From: Desulfuromonas sp. KJ2020
GTDB lineage: Bacteria > Desulfobacterota > Desulfuromonadia > Desulfuromonadales > SZUA-540
Direction: 5' to 3'
Assembly (NCBI RefSeq): GCF_024197615.1
Contig: NZ_JAKUKE010000001.1
Location: 124,001-188,000, forward strand
DNA: 64,000 bases
The notes beneath the pieces are model-generated. The model was not told the DNA's origin and did not search any database. It saw only the letters and a list, made by a program, of their open reading frames with translations. Below are positions 26,366-34,084 of the stretch, one piece after another. The position numbers and the translations under genes are program-made. Within the stretch, counting starts at the first letter, position 1. Every line of letters starts with the position of its first letter.

Positions 26366-26979
26366 TTTTTTCCCTCACCGGTCTATGGCGCCAGCTGGTT
26401 ATTCTGGCGATTCTGCTGCTCTTTTCCGGCTGCGCCTGGCTTCCCACCCCCGCCCCGCCGCCGGTCGTCCTTCAGGTCCAGGAAGACGGTACCTCGGTGT
26501 GGCAGGACGAATTCGCCTTTGTCCCGCCGCCAGCCCCCTGGGAGCTCGTTCAACTTGATGAAGACGATTATTCGCTGGCGTACATGAAATTGTGCCGGGA
26601 CAGCTATCCCTGCCAGTCCACTCTGGCCTATGCGGAAGAACCCTTTGGCTATTCTCTTGATTTTGAACGGCGGGTACCGGAGTTTTTCAAACGATTCCTC
26701 TGGGCCTCCCGGGTACAGTTCGCCAAACCGACTCTGGAGAAGACGACTCTCTTCGGAAAGGAAGCGCTGATCGCCGACACCGAAGGGATTGAGCCTGTCA
26801 AGGGCCACAAGGTCTGGAGCAAAATCGTCTTTGCCCGTCGAGGCGAGCGGGTCGTCGCCTTCTACTATACCCAATGGCGGCCGGCGGAAGCCGACTACGA
26901 TCAGGCGGACGTGGAGGCCTTTGACCGTTTCGTCGAGACCTTCCGCTACCTCAAACCCTCCTTTTACGAAACCTTGTAG
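26362..26979 (+). CDS. Lipoprotein coupled to the selenoperoxiredoxin
   Basis: A 205-residue protein with a lipoprotein signal (lipobox LFSGC, cysteine at about residue 24) and a proline-rich stretch after it. I recognise no family. The mature part has one cysteine pair (LCRDSYPC, about residues 77-84) and an alternating aromatic/charged pattern resembling small beta-sandwich lipoproteins. Its ATG overlaps the peroxiredoxin stop (ATGA) behind GAGGAGG, so production of the two is coupled; a role beside the selenoprotein at the membrane is inferred. Confidence 0.75.
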   Translation: MIFSLTGLWRQLVILAILLLFSGCAWLPTPAPPPVVLQVQEDGTSVWQDEFAFVPPPAPWELVQLDEDDYSLAYMKLCRDSYPCQSTLAYAEEPFGYSLDFERRVPEFFKRFLWASRVQFAKPTLEKTTLFGKEALIADTEGIEPVKGHKVWSKIVFARRGERVVAFYYTQWRPAEADYDQADVEAFDRFVETFRYLKPSFYETL

Positions 26980-26998
26980 CAAAACGATAAGAGATCAT

Positions 26999-27040
26999 AA
27001 AAAAAGACGGATCACTTTGGCGAGTGATCCGTCTTTTTTT
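26999..27040. terminator. Bidirectional terminator
   Basis: A perfect 11-bp stem (GACGGATCACT / AGTGATCCGTC) between seven A and seven T residues serves the lipoprotein gene (plus) and the DUF481 gene (minus). Confidence 0.95.
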
Positions 27041-27060
27041 ATGCCTGTGAGAATACCTGC

Positions 27061-27786
27061 TCAGAAATTGACGACCAGGGCCACGCCGAGGATTCTGTCG
27101 GTTTTTTCCGAGCCCGGCGCCGGCTCGTTGTCGTATTTCACGACATAACTGGTTTTCATGGACAGAAAACTGTTTAGGGCAGCGATCAGGGCCGTCTCGC
27201 TGTTCAACAACCAGTTGTCAGAATTCTCGAAATCAGGCAAATATTCGAGGGTCTGCGAAAAACGGTTCTTTTCGGTAAACTGGTATTGGTATTCGCCGAA
27301 AAGCCGCCCGCCCAGATATTCTTCGGAAGAACCGTCCGTGTATTCATCCATGGTATAGGTCAGGCCAGCCTCGCCACGCAGAAAGTGCTTGGGGCCGTCC
27401 AGAAATTTGTAGCCGACACCCAGCCCAAAGGTATAACGGCTGTCGATGCCGGCAAACTTGTCCTGCAGCCACCCGGCCGTGCCAAAAGTAAAGAGGCGCT
27501 CCGTCAGGGCGTAGTCCCCCCGCAGCTCCGTCATGTACGATTCCGCCGTTTTTTCCCCATCCGTCTCGCCGTACAGAGCCTGCAGCTTCCAGGTCGCCAG
27601 AATCCGTTCGGTGAGGGTCACCTGCATCTTGTTTTTAGCGGAAAGTGTGGTGACTTCCGTGTTGCCGCTGGTATCGACATAGGACAATTCCGCCTCATCG
27701 CTCCATTTCTTGTCTTCCGCCAGGGCTCCCGTCACTGGCAGCAGCAGCATTACAAAAACACTTAACAGCGTAAAAAATCGCATCAT
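27061..27786 (-). CDS. DUF481 outer-membrane beta-barrel protein
   Basis: A 241-residue protein with a signal peptide (cleavage near TGALA) and the DUF481 opening WSDEAELSYVDTSGNTE, followed by alternating strands and a C-terminal phenylalanine, as in outer-membrane barrels. The family includes E. coli YdiY, described as salt-induced; a definite function is not known. ATG-ATG at 27781-27786 follows AAGGAGG. It is monocistronic. Confidence 0.87.
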   Translation of the reverse strand: MMRFFTLLSVFVMLLLPVTGALAEDKKWSDEAELSYVDTSGNTEVTTLSAKNKMQVTLTERILATWKLQALYGETDGEKTAESYMTELRGDYALTERLFTFGTAGWLQDKFAGIDSRYTFGLGVGYKFLDGPKHFLRGEAGLTYTMDEYTDGSSEEYLGGRLFGEYQYQFTEKNRFSQTLEYLPDFENSDNWLLNSETALIAALNSFLSMKTSYVVKYDNEPAPGSEKTDRILGVALVVNF

Positions 27787-27999
27787 AACCTCCTTCAGCA
27801 GGGTTCACATAATCCATAGGCGACTGTGTTTCGACAAGCAACAGTATAGTTGATTTTTTTCGCGTCTGCAGGGACCGCGGGACGGTATTTTTACCCAACG
27901 TATGGTTATTTGGCGTATCCTACCAGAACCACCCACCGAAAAGACTGTCTTTTATTCATGAAATCAACTTCTTATGCCTCTTTTTATTCAGCCAAATTC

Positions 28000-28015
28000 T
28001 GGCATACTAGATGCT
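28000..28015 (+). promoter_or_regulatory. Sigma-54-like promoter of the glycerate operon
   Basis: TGGCATA-CTAG-ATGCT matches TGGCACG-N4-TTGCW with GG (28001-28002) and GC (28013-28014) ten bases apart; three conserved positions differ. Transcription would begin near 28026, 33 bases before the GntP start. Confidence 0.5.
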
Positions 28016-28058
28016 GTCATTGGAGGGAATCCCCACCCACAGCCCAAGGAGGTTACCC

Positions 28059-29390
28059 ATGGTCTCAGGCAGTACCGCAGTCATCTTTCTTCTTCTGAGC
28101 GTCGGGCTCATCATCTTCCTGACGTCCAAGTACCGCATGAACCCCTTTGTCGTTCTCATCCTCGTCTCTTTCCTCTATGGCCTGCTGGTGCAGATGCCTC
28201 TTCCCGACATCGTCAAAAACATCCGTAACGGATTCGGCGGGACCCTCGGTTACATCGGTATCGTCATCGTGGCCGGCACCATCATCGGTACTATTCTGGA
28301 GAAGACCGGAGCGGCCCTGTCCATGACCCGAGCCATTCTCAAACTGGTCGGTAAGGAGCGCTCGCCCCTGGCCATGAGCGTAGCCGGCTACGCTATTTCC
28401 ATCCCGGTTTTCTGCGACTCAGGCTATGTCATCCTGACCCCTCTCAACAAAGCCTTGGCCAAGGAGACGGGCAAATCCATGGCCGTCATGGCCGTGGCGC
28501 TGGCGACCGGCCTCTACGCCACCCACTGTCTGGTACCGCCAACCCCCGGCCCCATTGCGGCGGCGGGCATCCTCGGCGCCGACCTCGGCCGCGTGATCGG
28601 CATGGGATTGCTGGTCTCCATCCCCGCCATGCTGGCCGGCTATTTCTGGGCCACGCGTTTCGCGCGCCGCTATCAAATCGAATCGGACATGGAGGAGACC
28701 TACGAGCACCTCATCGGCAAATACGGCAAGCTGCCCGGCGCTTTTCATTCTTTCCTTCCCATTACCCTGCCGATCGTCCTGATTCTGCTCAAGTCGGTGG
28801 CTGAGTTCCCCACCAAACCCTTTGGCGAAGGGGGGATGGCCCAGGCCATGAGCTTTATCGGCGATCCCGTCACTGCTCTCACGCTCGGCATTCTCCTGGC
28901 CCTGACCCTGGTAGAGAAAGGGCAGATGAAGAATGCCCTCGACAACTGGATGGGCGAAGGGGTTAAGCACGCCGCTCTCATCCTGGCCATCACCGGCGCC
29001 GGCGGCGCTTTCGGCAGCATTCTCAAGGCTTCGCCCATCGCCACCTTTTTGGGAGAATCCCTGTCCACCCTGCAGCTTGGCATCTTTCTCCCTTTCGTCA
29101 TCGCCGCCGCCATCAAAACCGCTCAAGGTTCTTCCACGGTCTCCATCATTACCACCTCGTCCATCATGGCCCCGCTCATGGTAGCCCTCGGGCTCGACCC
29201 GGTCTTCACCGTGCTGGCGATTGGCGCTGGCGCCATGACCGTTTCCCACGCCAACGACTCTTATTTCTGGGTGGTGACGCAGTTCTCCAACATGGACGTG
29301 CCGGTGGCCTACCGGGCCTACACCAGTGCCACTCTGGTGCTGGGTCTGGTCTCCATCGCCTGCATTTCGGTTCTTTCCTTCATCTTCTAA
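28059..29390 (+). CDS. GntP family permease, probably for glycerate
   Basis: A 443-residue inner-membrane transporter of the gluconate:H+ symporter family, with about 12 helices and the family segments GYAISIPVFCDSGYVIL (about residues 109-125) and CLVPPTPGPIAAAGILGAD (about 150-168). Family members carry gluconate, glycerate or similar hydroxy acids. The glycerate 2-kinase gene downstream points to D-glycerate. The ATG at 28059 follows AAGGAGG; an ORF start at 28011 overlaps the promoter. Confidence 0.87.
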   Translation: MVSGSTAVIFLLLSVGLIIFLTSKYRMNPFVVLILVSFLYGLLVQMPLPDIVKNIRNGFGGTLGYIGIVIVAGTIIGTILEKTGAALSMTRAILKLVGKERSPLAMSVAGYAISIPVFCDSGYVILTPLNKALAKETGKSMAVMAVALATGLYATHCLVPPTPGPIAAAGILGADLGRVIGMGLLVSIPAMLAGYFWATRFARRYQIESDMEETYEHLIGKYGKLPGAFHSFLPITLPIVLILLKSVAEFPTKPFGEGGMAQAMSFIGDPVTALTLGILLALTLVEKGQMKNALDNWMGEGVKHAALILAITGAGGAFGSILKASPIATFLGESLSTLQLGIFLPFVIAAAIKTAQGSSTVSIITTSSIMAPLMVALGLDPVFTVLAIGAGAMTVSHANDSYFWVVTQFSNMDVPVAYRAYTSATLVLGLVSIACISVLSFIF

Positions 29391-29399
29391 AGCCAGTCC

Positions 29400-29427
29400 C
29401 GTGGGGACGGTGAAAACCGTCCCCACG
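29400..29427 (+). terminator. Strong hairpin between permease and TPR genes
   Basis: A perfect 12-bp stem (CGTGGGGACGGT / ACCGTCCCCACG) with a GAAA tetraloop begins nine bases after the permease stop. It lacks a T tract, so it is more likely an mRNA stabiliser or partial attenuator than a full terminator. Confidence 0.5.
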
Positions 29428-29462
29428 TCTGGTTCAAAGTTGTCACAACAGGTACCATTCAC

Positions 29463-30137
29463 ATGAGAAATCCTCTGACCTTCCTGCGTACCCGTCTGCT
29501 GGAGAGGCTGGCCATGAACAGCTTCGTCGCGGCCGATTTCGAAAAGTCGGCGGTGTATTGGCGCAAACTGGCCCGCCTTAATCCCGAGCACCCAGGCGTT
29601 CACTACAATCTCGGGCTGGTGCATATGGCCACCAAGAGCTACGAAGAGGCCGAGCAGGCTTTTCAGGCCGAGCTGACCCGTCAGGGGGAAACCCCGCCGC
29701 TGCTCAAAGTACTGGCGGAGTTGGCTTTTCTGAAGGGGGAGAGGATCGCGGCGCTGGATTTCTACCGCAAGGCCGCCCGCGCCGAGGGGCGCCTGTCCAA
29801 GGAAGGCCAGCTATTGGAAAGCAAAATCGCCCTGTGCAGCGATGACGAGCGCTTTGCGAGAGCACTGGCTGCCATAGACGATTTTGAGGCGGGATGCGCC
29901 CTGATGGAGGACGAGCGCTTCGATGAGGCGGAAAAGAAATACCAGCGGGCGGCCGAAGCGGACCCCACCCATTTTCTCGCCCGCAACAATCTGGGCGTCA
30001 TCGCCATGAATGTCCAACGGGACCTGAAGCGGGCGCGCGCTTTTTTTGAGCAGGCGGACAATCTCATCGATCACCCCCTGGTCAAGGCCAATCTCCGAAA
30101 ATTGAGCCATCTGGAAGCAGAGGAGCAGAGGACATGA
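29463..30137 (+). CDS. Tetratricopeptide repeat protein
   Basis: A 224-residue soluble, helical protein. TPR units are readable at about residues 18-50 (AADFEKSAVYWRKLARLNPEH), 52-85 (VHYNLGLVHMATKSYEEAEQAF), 88-120 and 140-200 (DERFDEAEKKYQRAAEADPTH...ARNNLGVIAMNVQRDL). No other domain is seen. Its stop overlaps the glycerate kinase start (ATGA), so it belongs to this operon. A protein-binding role is all that can be said. Confidence 0.75.
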   Translation: MRNPLTFLRTRLLERLAMNSFVAADFEKSAVYWRKLARLNPEHPGVHYNLGLVHMATKSYEEAEQAFQAELTRQGETPPLLKVLAELAFLKGERIAALDFYRKAARAEGRLSKEGQLLESKIALCSDDERFARALAAIDDFEAGCALMEDERFDEAEKKYQRAAEADPTHFLARNNLGVIAMNVQRDLKRARAFFEQADNLIDHPLVKANLRKLSHLEAEEQRT

Positions 30138-31507
30138 ACCGAGCGATGGAATTTCAGCACCTGAGCGATATCTTTGCCGCCGCCCTGGCCCGGGTCGATC
30201 CCTACCGCATGATTCTCAATCGTGTGCGCTTAAATGGCAGCCTGCTGACCATCGATATCGAGGACGATTTTTTCGAGGTCGACCTCAGCGACTACCGGCA
30301 GCTCTATGTCATGGGGACGGGCAAGGCGACGGCCAAGATGGCTCTGGCTTTCGAGGAGATCCTCGGTGAACGCATCGATCGGGGCCTCATCGCCGTCAAG
30401 TACGGCCACACCGAAACGCTCAACCATATTGAAACCTTGGAGGCCGGCCATCCCGTACCGGACGACAACAGCGTCCTGGCCGGCCAACGCATGCTGGAGA
30501 TGGCCGCCGCCGCGGACGAAAAAACCCTGGTCATTCATCTCATTTCCGGTGGCGGCTCCGCCCTGCTGGCCTGCCCTTTCCAGGGCGACCACAGGGTGGA
30601 GAGCCTCAGCCTGGCCGACAAGCAGCAGGTCACCCGCGCCCTGCTGGCCTGCGGCGCCACTATCAACGAAATCAACGCCATCCGCAAACACCTGTCGGAC
30701 ATCAAGGGTGGTCGCCTGGCGCGGGCTATCGCCCCGGCCCGCTGCCTCAGCTTTATCCTTTCCGACGTGGTTGGTGACCGCCTCGACGCCATCGCTTCCG
30801 GCCTGACCAGCCCCGACCACACCACCTTTGCCGACTGCCTGGAGATCCTGAGCAAATACGACATCGCCGGTGAGATACCCACGAAAGCGCTGGCCGTTCT
30901 GCAAAAAGGCGCCGACGGCGAACTGAAAGAGACTCCCAAGCCGGGCGATGCCATTTTTGACCGCGTGGCCAACATCCTGATCGGCAGCAACTATGTCAGC
31001 CTGCTGGCCGCCCGCGACGCCGCCAGGCAATGGGGCTACCACACGACCATCCTCACCTCCCAGGTAAGCGGCGAGGCCCGCGAATGGGCCAAGGTGCTGG
31101 TGGGAATCGGCAAAGACATCCGCAAGGCCAGTGTGCTCAGTCCCAAACCGGCCTGCATTATCGCTGGCGGCGAGACTACCGTGACGCTGCGGGGCAAGGG
31201 AAAAGGAGGACGCAACCAGGAGATCGCCCTGGCAGCCCTGGCGGAGATGCAGCAGGACCCGGAAAACTGCCTCGGCCTCTACCTGCTGTCGGCTTCCACC
31301 GACGGCAACGACGGCCCCACGGATGCCGCCGGCGCCTTCGCCGCCGTGGAACTGCTGGCGGATGCGGAACAGATAGGACTGGCCGTCGGCGCGTTTCTAC
31401 GCAACAACGATGCCTACACCTTCTTCGACCAGATCAACGGCCTGCTGAAGACGGGGCCGACCAACACCAACGTCTGCGACCTGCAGATCCTCATCGTTAC
31501 GGAATAG
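30134..31507 (+). CDS. Glycerate 2-kinase (DUF4147/MOFRL family)
   Basis: A 457-residue cytoplasmic kinase that makes 2-phosphoglycerate from D-glycerate and ATP. The N-terminal DUF4147 domain has YVMGTGKATAKMA (about residues 57-69), ISGGGSALL (about 138-146) and AIRKHLSDIKGGRLA (about 178-192); the C-terminal MOFRL domain has GGETTVTLRGKGKGGRNQE (about 349-367) and STDGNDGPTDAAGA. The reading agrees with the permease upstream: uptake and entry of glycerate into lower glycolysis. It ends three bases from the converging acetate kinase-like gene. Confidence 0.92.
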   Translation: MNRAMEFQHLSDIFAAALARVDPYRMILNRVRLNGSLLTIDIEDDFFEVDLSDYRQLYVMGTGKATAKMALAFEEILGERIDRGLIAVKYGHTETLNHIETLEAGHPVPDDNSVLAGQRMLEMAAAADEKTLVIHLISGGGSALLACPFQGDHRVESLSLADKQQVTRALLACGATINEINAIRKHLSDIKGGRLARAIAPARCLSFILSDVVGDRLDAIASGLTSPDHTTFADCLEILSKYDIAGEIPTKALAVLQKGADGELKETPKPGDAIFDRVANILIGSNYVSLLAARDAARQWGYHTTILTSQVSGEAREWAKVLVGIGKDIRKASVLSPKPACIIAGGETTVTLRGKGKGGRNQEIALAALAEMQQDPENCLGLYLLSASTDGNDGPTDAAGAFAAVELLADAEQIGLAVGAFLRNNDAYTFFDQINGLLKTGPTNTNVCDLQILIVTE

Positions 31508-31510
31508 CCC

Positions 31511-32761
31511 TCAGGGGCGGGTGAAGGAATAGGGATAGCTCAGATGGTCCGCATAGGTGCCGGCCAGAATCGCGGCAGCGTCCTCAGCGAAGACCCGTTC
31601 CTCGTTGGCGGGCACCACAAAGACCTTGACCGGCGAATCGTCGCGGGTGATGGTCGTTTCCCCCGGCATGGCCACGGCGGAGCGGTTGCGCTGGACATCG
31701 AGGTGAATGCCGAAAAACTCCATGTCCCGCAGAATCCGCTGCCGGCTCATCCATTCGAGGTCCCCCGCCCCGGAGGTAAAGACGATGGCGTCCACGCCGC
31801 CGAGAGCGCTCATGTAGGCGCCAATGTACTTGCGCAGCCGGTAGGTTTCCATGGCGAGGGCCAGTTCACAGCGCTCATCGCCATCCACCACGGCGGCCAG
31901 CACATCGCCGCGTTCGCTGAAGCGACCGGTGATGCCCCGCAGGCCGCATTCCAGATTGAGGATGCTGTCCATTTCCCGCGGTGAGTAGCCGCCCCGGGTC
32001 ATGACATAGGGGAGAATGCCCGCATCGATATCGCCGCAGCGCGTCCCCATGATGGCCCCCTCCAGAGGTGTCATGCCCATGCTGGTGTCGACGGAGATGC
32101 CCTGGCGGATGGCGCAGAGGGAAACGCCGCGGTCGACGTGAATGGTGATAAGATTGCACTCGCCCGGCTCCTTACCCAGACGCACGGCCGCCCGCTTGGA
32201 CATGTAGAGGTGGGAGGGGCCGTGGAAGCCGTAGCGACGCAGGCGGTGCTTTTCGTACCATTCATAAGGCAGAGGATAGATGAAGGCGGTCGGGCTCAGC
32301 GTCTGGTGAAAGGCCGTGTCGAACACGGCGATCTGGGGGACATCGGGGAGCAGGGCGATGGCCGCTTCGATACCGGCGATGTTCGGCTCATTGTGCAGGG
32401 GCGCCAGCCGGCGCAGGTCTTTGATGGTCGCCAGTACCTCGCCATCGATCTGCACCGAACGGGTAAAACGGTCGCCGCCGTGGGCGACGCGATGGCTGAT
32501 GGCCCCGAGACGTTCCCCCTCCTGCAACACTCCCTGGTCGACATCGCTGAGCAGGTGGAGGATAAGGGCCAAAGCCTGGCGGTGATCGGCGCACTCCTGA
32601 CTACTGACCTGGGTGGGACGTCCCGGCACATGGTGGGTCACCGTAGTGCCCCCCACCGCCACCCGATCCACCTGACCGCGGGCCAAAAGGACCCGCCGGT
32701 GCCAGTCGAAAAGATGGTAGCGCACCGAATAACTCCAACAGTTCAAAGTCAGTATGAACAT
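31511..32761 (-). CDS. Divergent acetate kinase family protein
   Basis: A 416-residue member of the acetate/propionate kinase family. Several active-site residues are kept: N7, S10 and S12 in NCWSYS (canonically NCGSSS), the arginine in HRVAHGG, FDTAFHQ, FHGPSH, DTSMGMTPLEG, GTRCGD and the C-terminal NEE. The nucleotide-phosphate loop, normally HLGNGAS, reads HVDRGVS (about residues 205-211), so the conserved asparagine is arginine and a glycine is lost, and a tryptophan replaces glycine in the first motif. It may use another acyl substrate or have reduced activity. The start is the ATG at 32761; no strong ribosome site is seen. It is transcribed alone. Confidence 0.82.
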   Translation of the reverse strand: MFILTLNCWSYSVRYHLFDWHRRVLLARGQVDRVAVGGTTVTHHVPGRPTQVSSQECADHRQALALILHLLSDVDQGVLQEGERLGAISHRVAHGGDRFTRSVQIDGEVLATIKDLRRLAPLHNEPNIAGIEAAIALLPDVPQIAVFDTAFHQTLSPTAFIYPLPYEWYEKHRLRRYGFHGPSHLYMSKRAAVRLGKEPGECNLITIHVDRGVSLCAIRQGISVDTSMGMTPLEGAIMGTRCGDIDAGILPYVMTRGGYSPREMDSILNLECGLRGITGRFSERGDVLAAVVDGDERCELALAMETYRLRKYIGAYMSALGGVDAIVFTSGAGDLEWMSRQRILRDMEFFGIHLDVQRNRSAVAMPGETTITRDDSPVKVFVVPANEERVFAEDAAAILAGTYADHLSYPYSFTRP

Positions 32762-32912
32762 CCCTTTCCCTTTCCGCTCAAGACCCTACCAGGTGCCACA
32801 TATAATCCCACATAGCGAACCACGCCAATTTCGCACGATGCCCCACCGAATTCAACGATTTTTTCGGGCGCCACCCTTGCCCCTGCCCGGGGAGCCTTCT
32901 TCCTCATATCTT

Positions 32913-32940
32913 TTGATTTTCCGGCAAAAAGCGTCATAAT
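32913..32940 (+). promoter_or_regulatory. Candidate promoter of the corA operon
   Basis: TTGATT (32913-32918), 16 bases, CATAAT (32935-32940), 39 bases before the corA ATG. Confidence 0.4.
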
Positions 32941-32979
32941 AAAATCATTTAAAGCGCTTAGGTACAGAAAGGTCGGCAC

Positions 32980-34053
32980 ATGCCCAGAAAACTCGTCCGC
33001 AAAAGAGGCAAACCCGCCGGCTCGGCACCCGGCACCCTGATTCATGTCGGCGAGAAACGCACGGAATCTGTTCGCCTTCATTATATCGACTACGATGCCC
33101 ATCAACTGGAGGAACAGGACGTTGCCGCCGACGAAGCCGCCGCCTGTTGTGCCCTCAAAGACCGCCCGTCCGTAAGTTGGATCAACGTCGACGGCATCCA
33201 TCAACCGGCGACCATCCAGACGATTGGTGACTGCTTCAGCCTTCACCCCCTCGTCCAGGAGGACATCCTCAACACCGATCACCGGCCCAAGTTCGAAGCC
33301 TTTGACGATTATGCCTTTATTGTGCTCAAAATGCCTTTTTACGATCAGGAGCGCCGTGAGGTCCGCACCGAGCAGGTCAGTCTCATCCTGGGCAACCGCT
33401 TCGTGCTTTCCTTCCAGGAGAAAGAAGGGGATGTCTTTGACAAGATCAGGGATCGCCTGCGCAACAACAAGGGGCGCATCCGTAAGCTGGGGGCCGATTA
33501 CCTGGCTTACGCCCTGATCGACGCTGTGGTCGACCACTATTTTTCCATACTGGAACAGATCGGCGACCAGATTGAAGATCTCGAGGATGAGCTGATCCTT
33601 GAACCGGATCAGGAGACGCTGCACGCCATTCACAACTTCAAGCGCGAGATGATTCTGCTGCGCAAATCGGTCTGGCCCCTGCGCGAATTGATCAGCGGCC
33701 TGCAGCGGGACGAGTCCGACCTGATCAGCGACACGACAAAGATCTATCTGCGCGACGTCTACGACCACACCATCCAGGTCATCGACACGGTGGAGACCTT
33801 CCGCGACATCATCGCCGGCATGCTCGACCTGTACCTGTCCAGTCTCAGCAACAGAATGAATGAGGTCATGAAGGTGCTGACCATCATGGCCACTATCTTT
33901 ATTCCCCTGACCTTTCTGGCCGGTGTCTACGGCATGAACTTTCACTACATGCCCGAACTCACCTGGCGCTGGAGCTATCCCGCCTTCTGGCTGATTATGA
34001 TCGCCATCGGCCTGGGCCTTTTCGTTGCCTTTAAAAGGAGAAAATGGCTGTGA
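32980..34053 (+). CDS. corA: Magnesium/cobalt transporter CorA
   Basis: A 357-residue divalent-cation channel. A large cytoplasmic funnel domain (about residues 30-285) is followed by two C-terminal helices (about 298-318 and 330-350) with the selectivity signature YGMNF (about 316-320) between them and a basic tail (KRRKW). This is the Thermotoga-type CorA layout. It is the first gene of a tight plus-strand series running to the photolyase gene at 40046. Confidence 0.95.
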   Translation: MPRKLVRKRGKPAGSAPGTLIHVGEKRTESVRLHYIDYDAHQLEEQDVAADEAAACCALKDRPSVSWINVDGIHQPATIQTIGDCFSLHPLVQEDILNTDHRPKFEAFDDYAFIVLKMPFYDQERREVRTEQVSLILGNRFVLSFQEKEGDVFDKIRDRLRNNKGRIRKLGADYLAYALIDAVVDHYFSILEQIGDQIEDLEDELILEPDQETLHAIHNFKREMILLRKSVWPLRELISGLQRDESDLISDTTKIYLRDVYDHTIQVIDTVETFRDIIAGMLDLYLSSLSNRMNEVMKVLTIMATIFIPLTFLAGVYGMNFHYMPELTWRWSYPAFWLIMIAIGLGLFVAFKRRKWL

Positions 34054-34084
34054 AGCCCTCATCCTCATCAACCGGGATAGTCCT

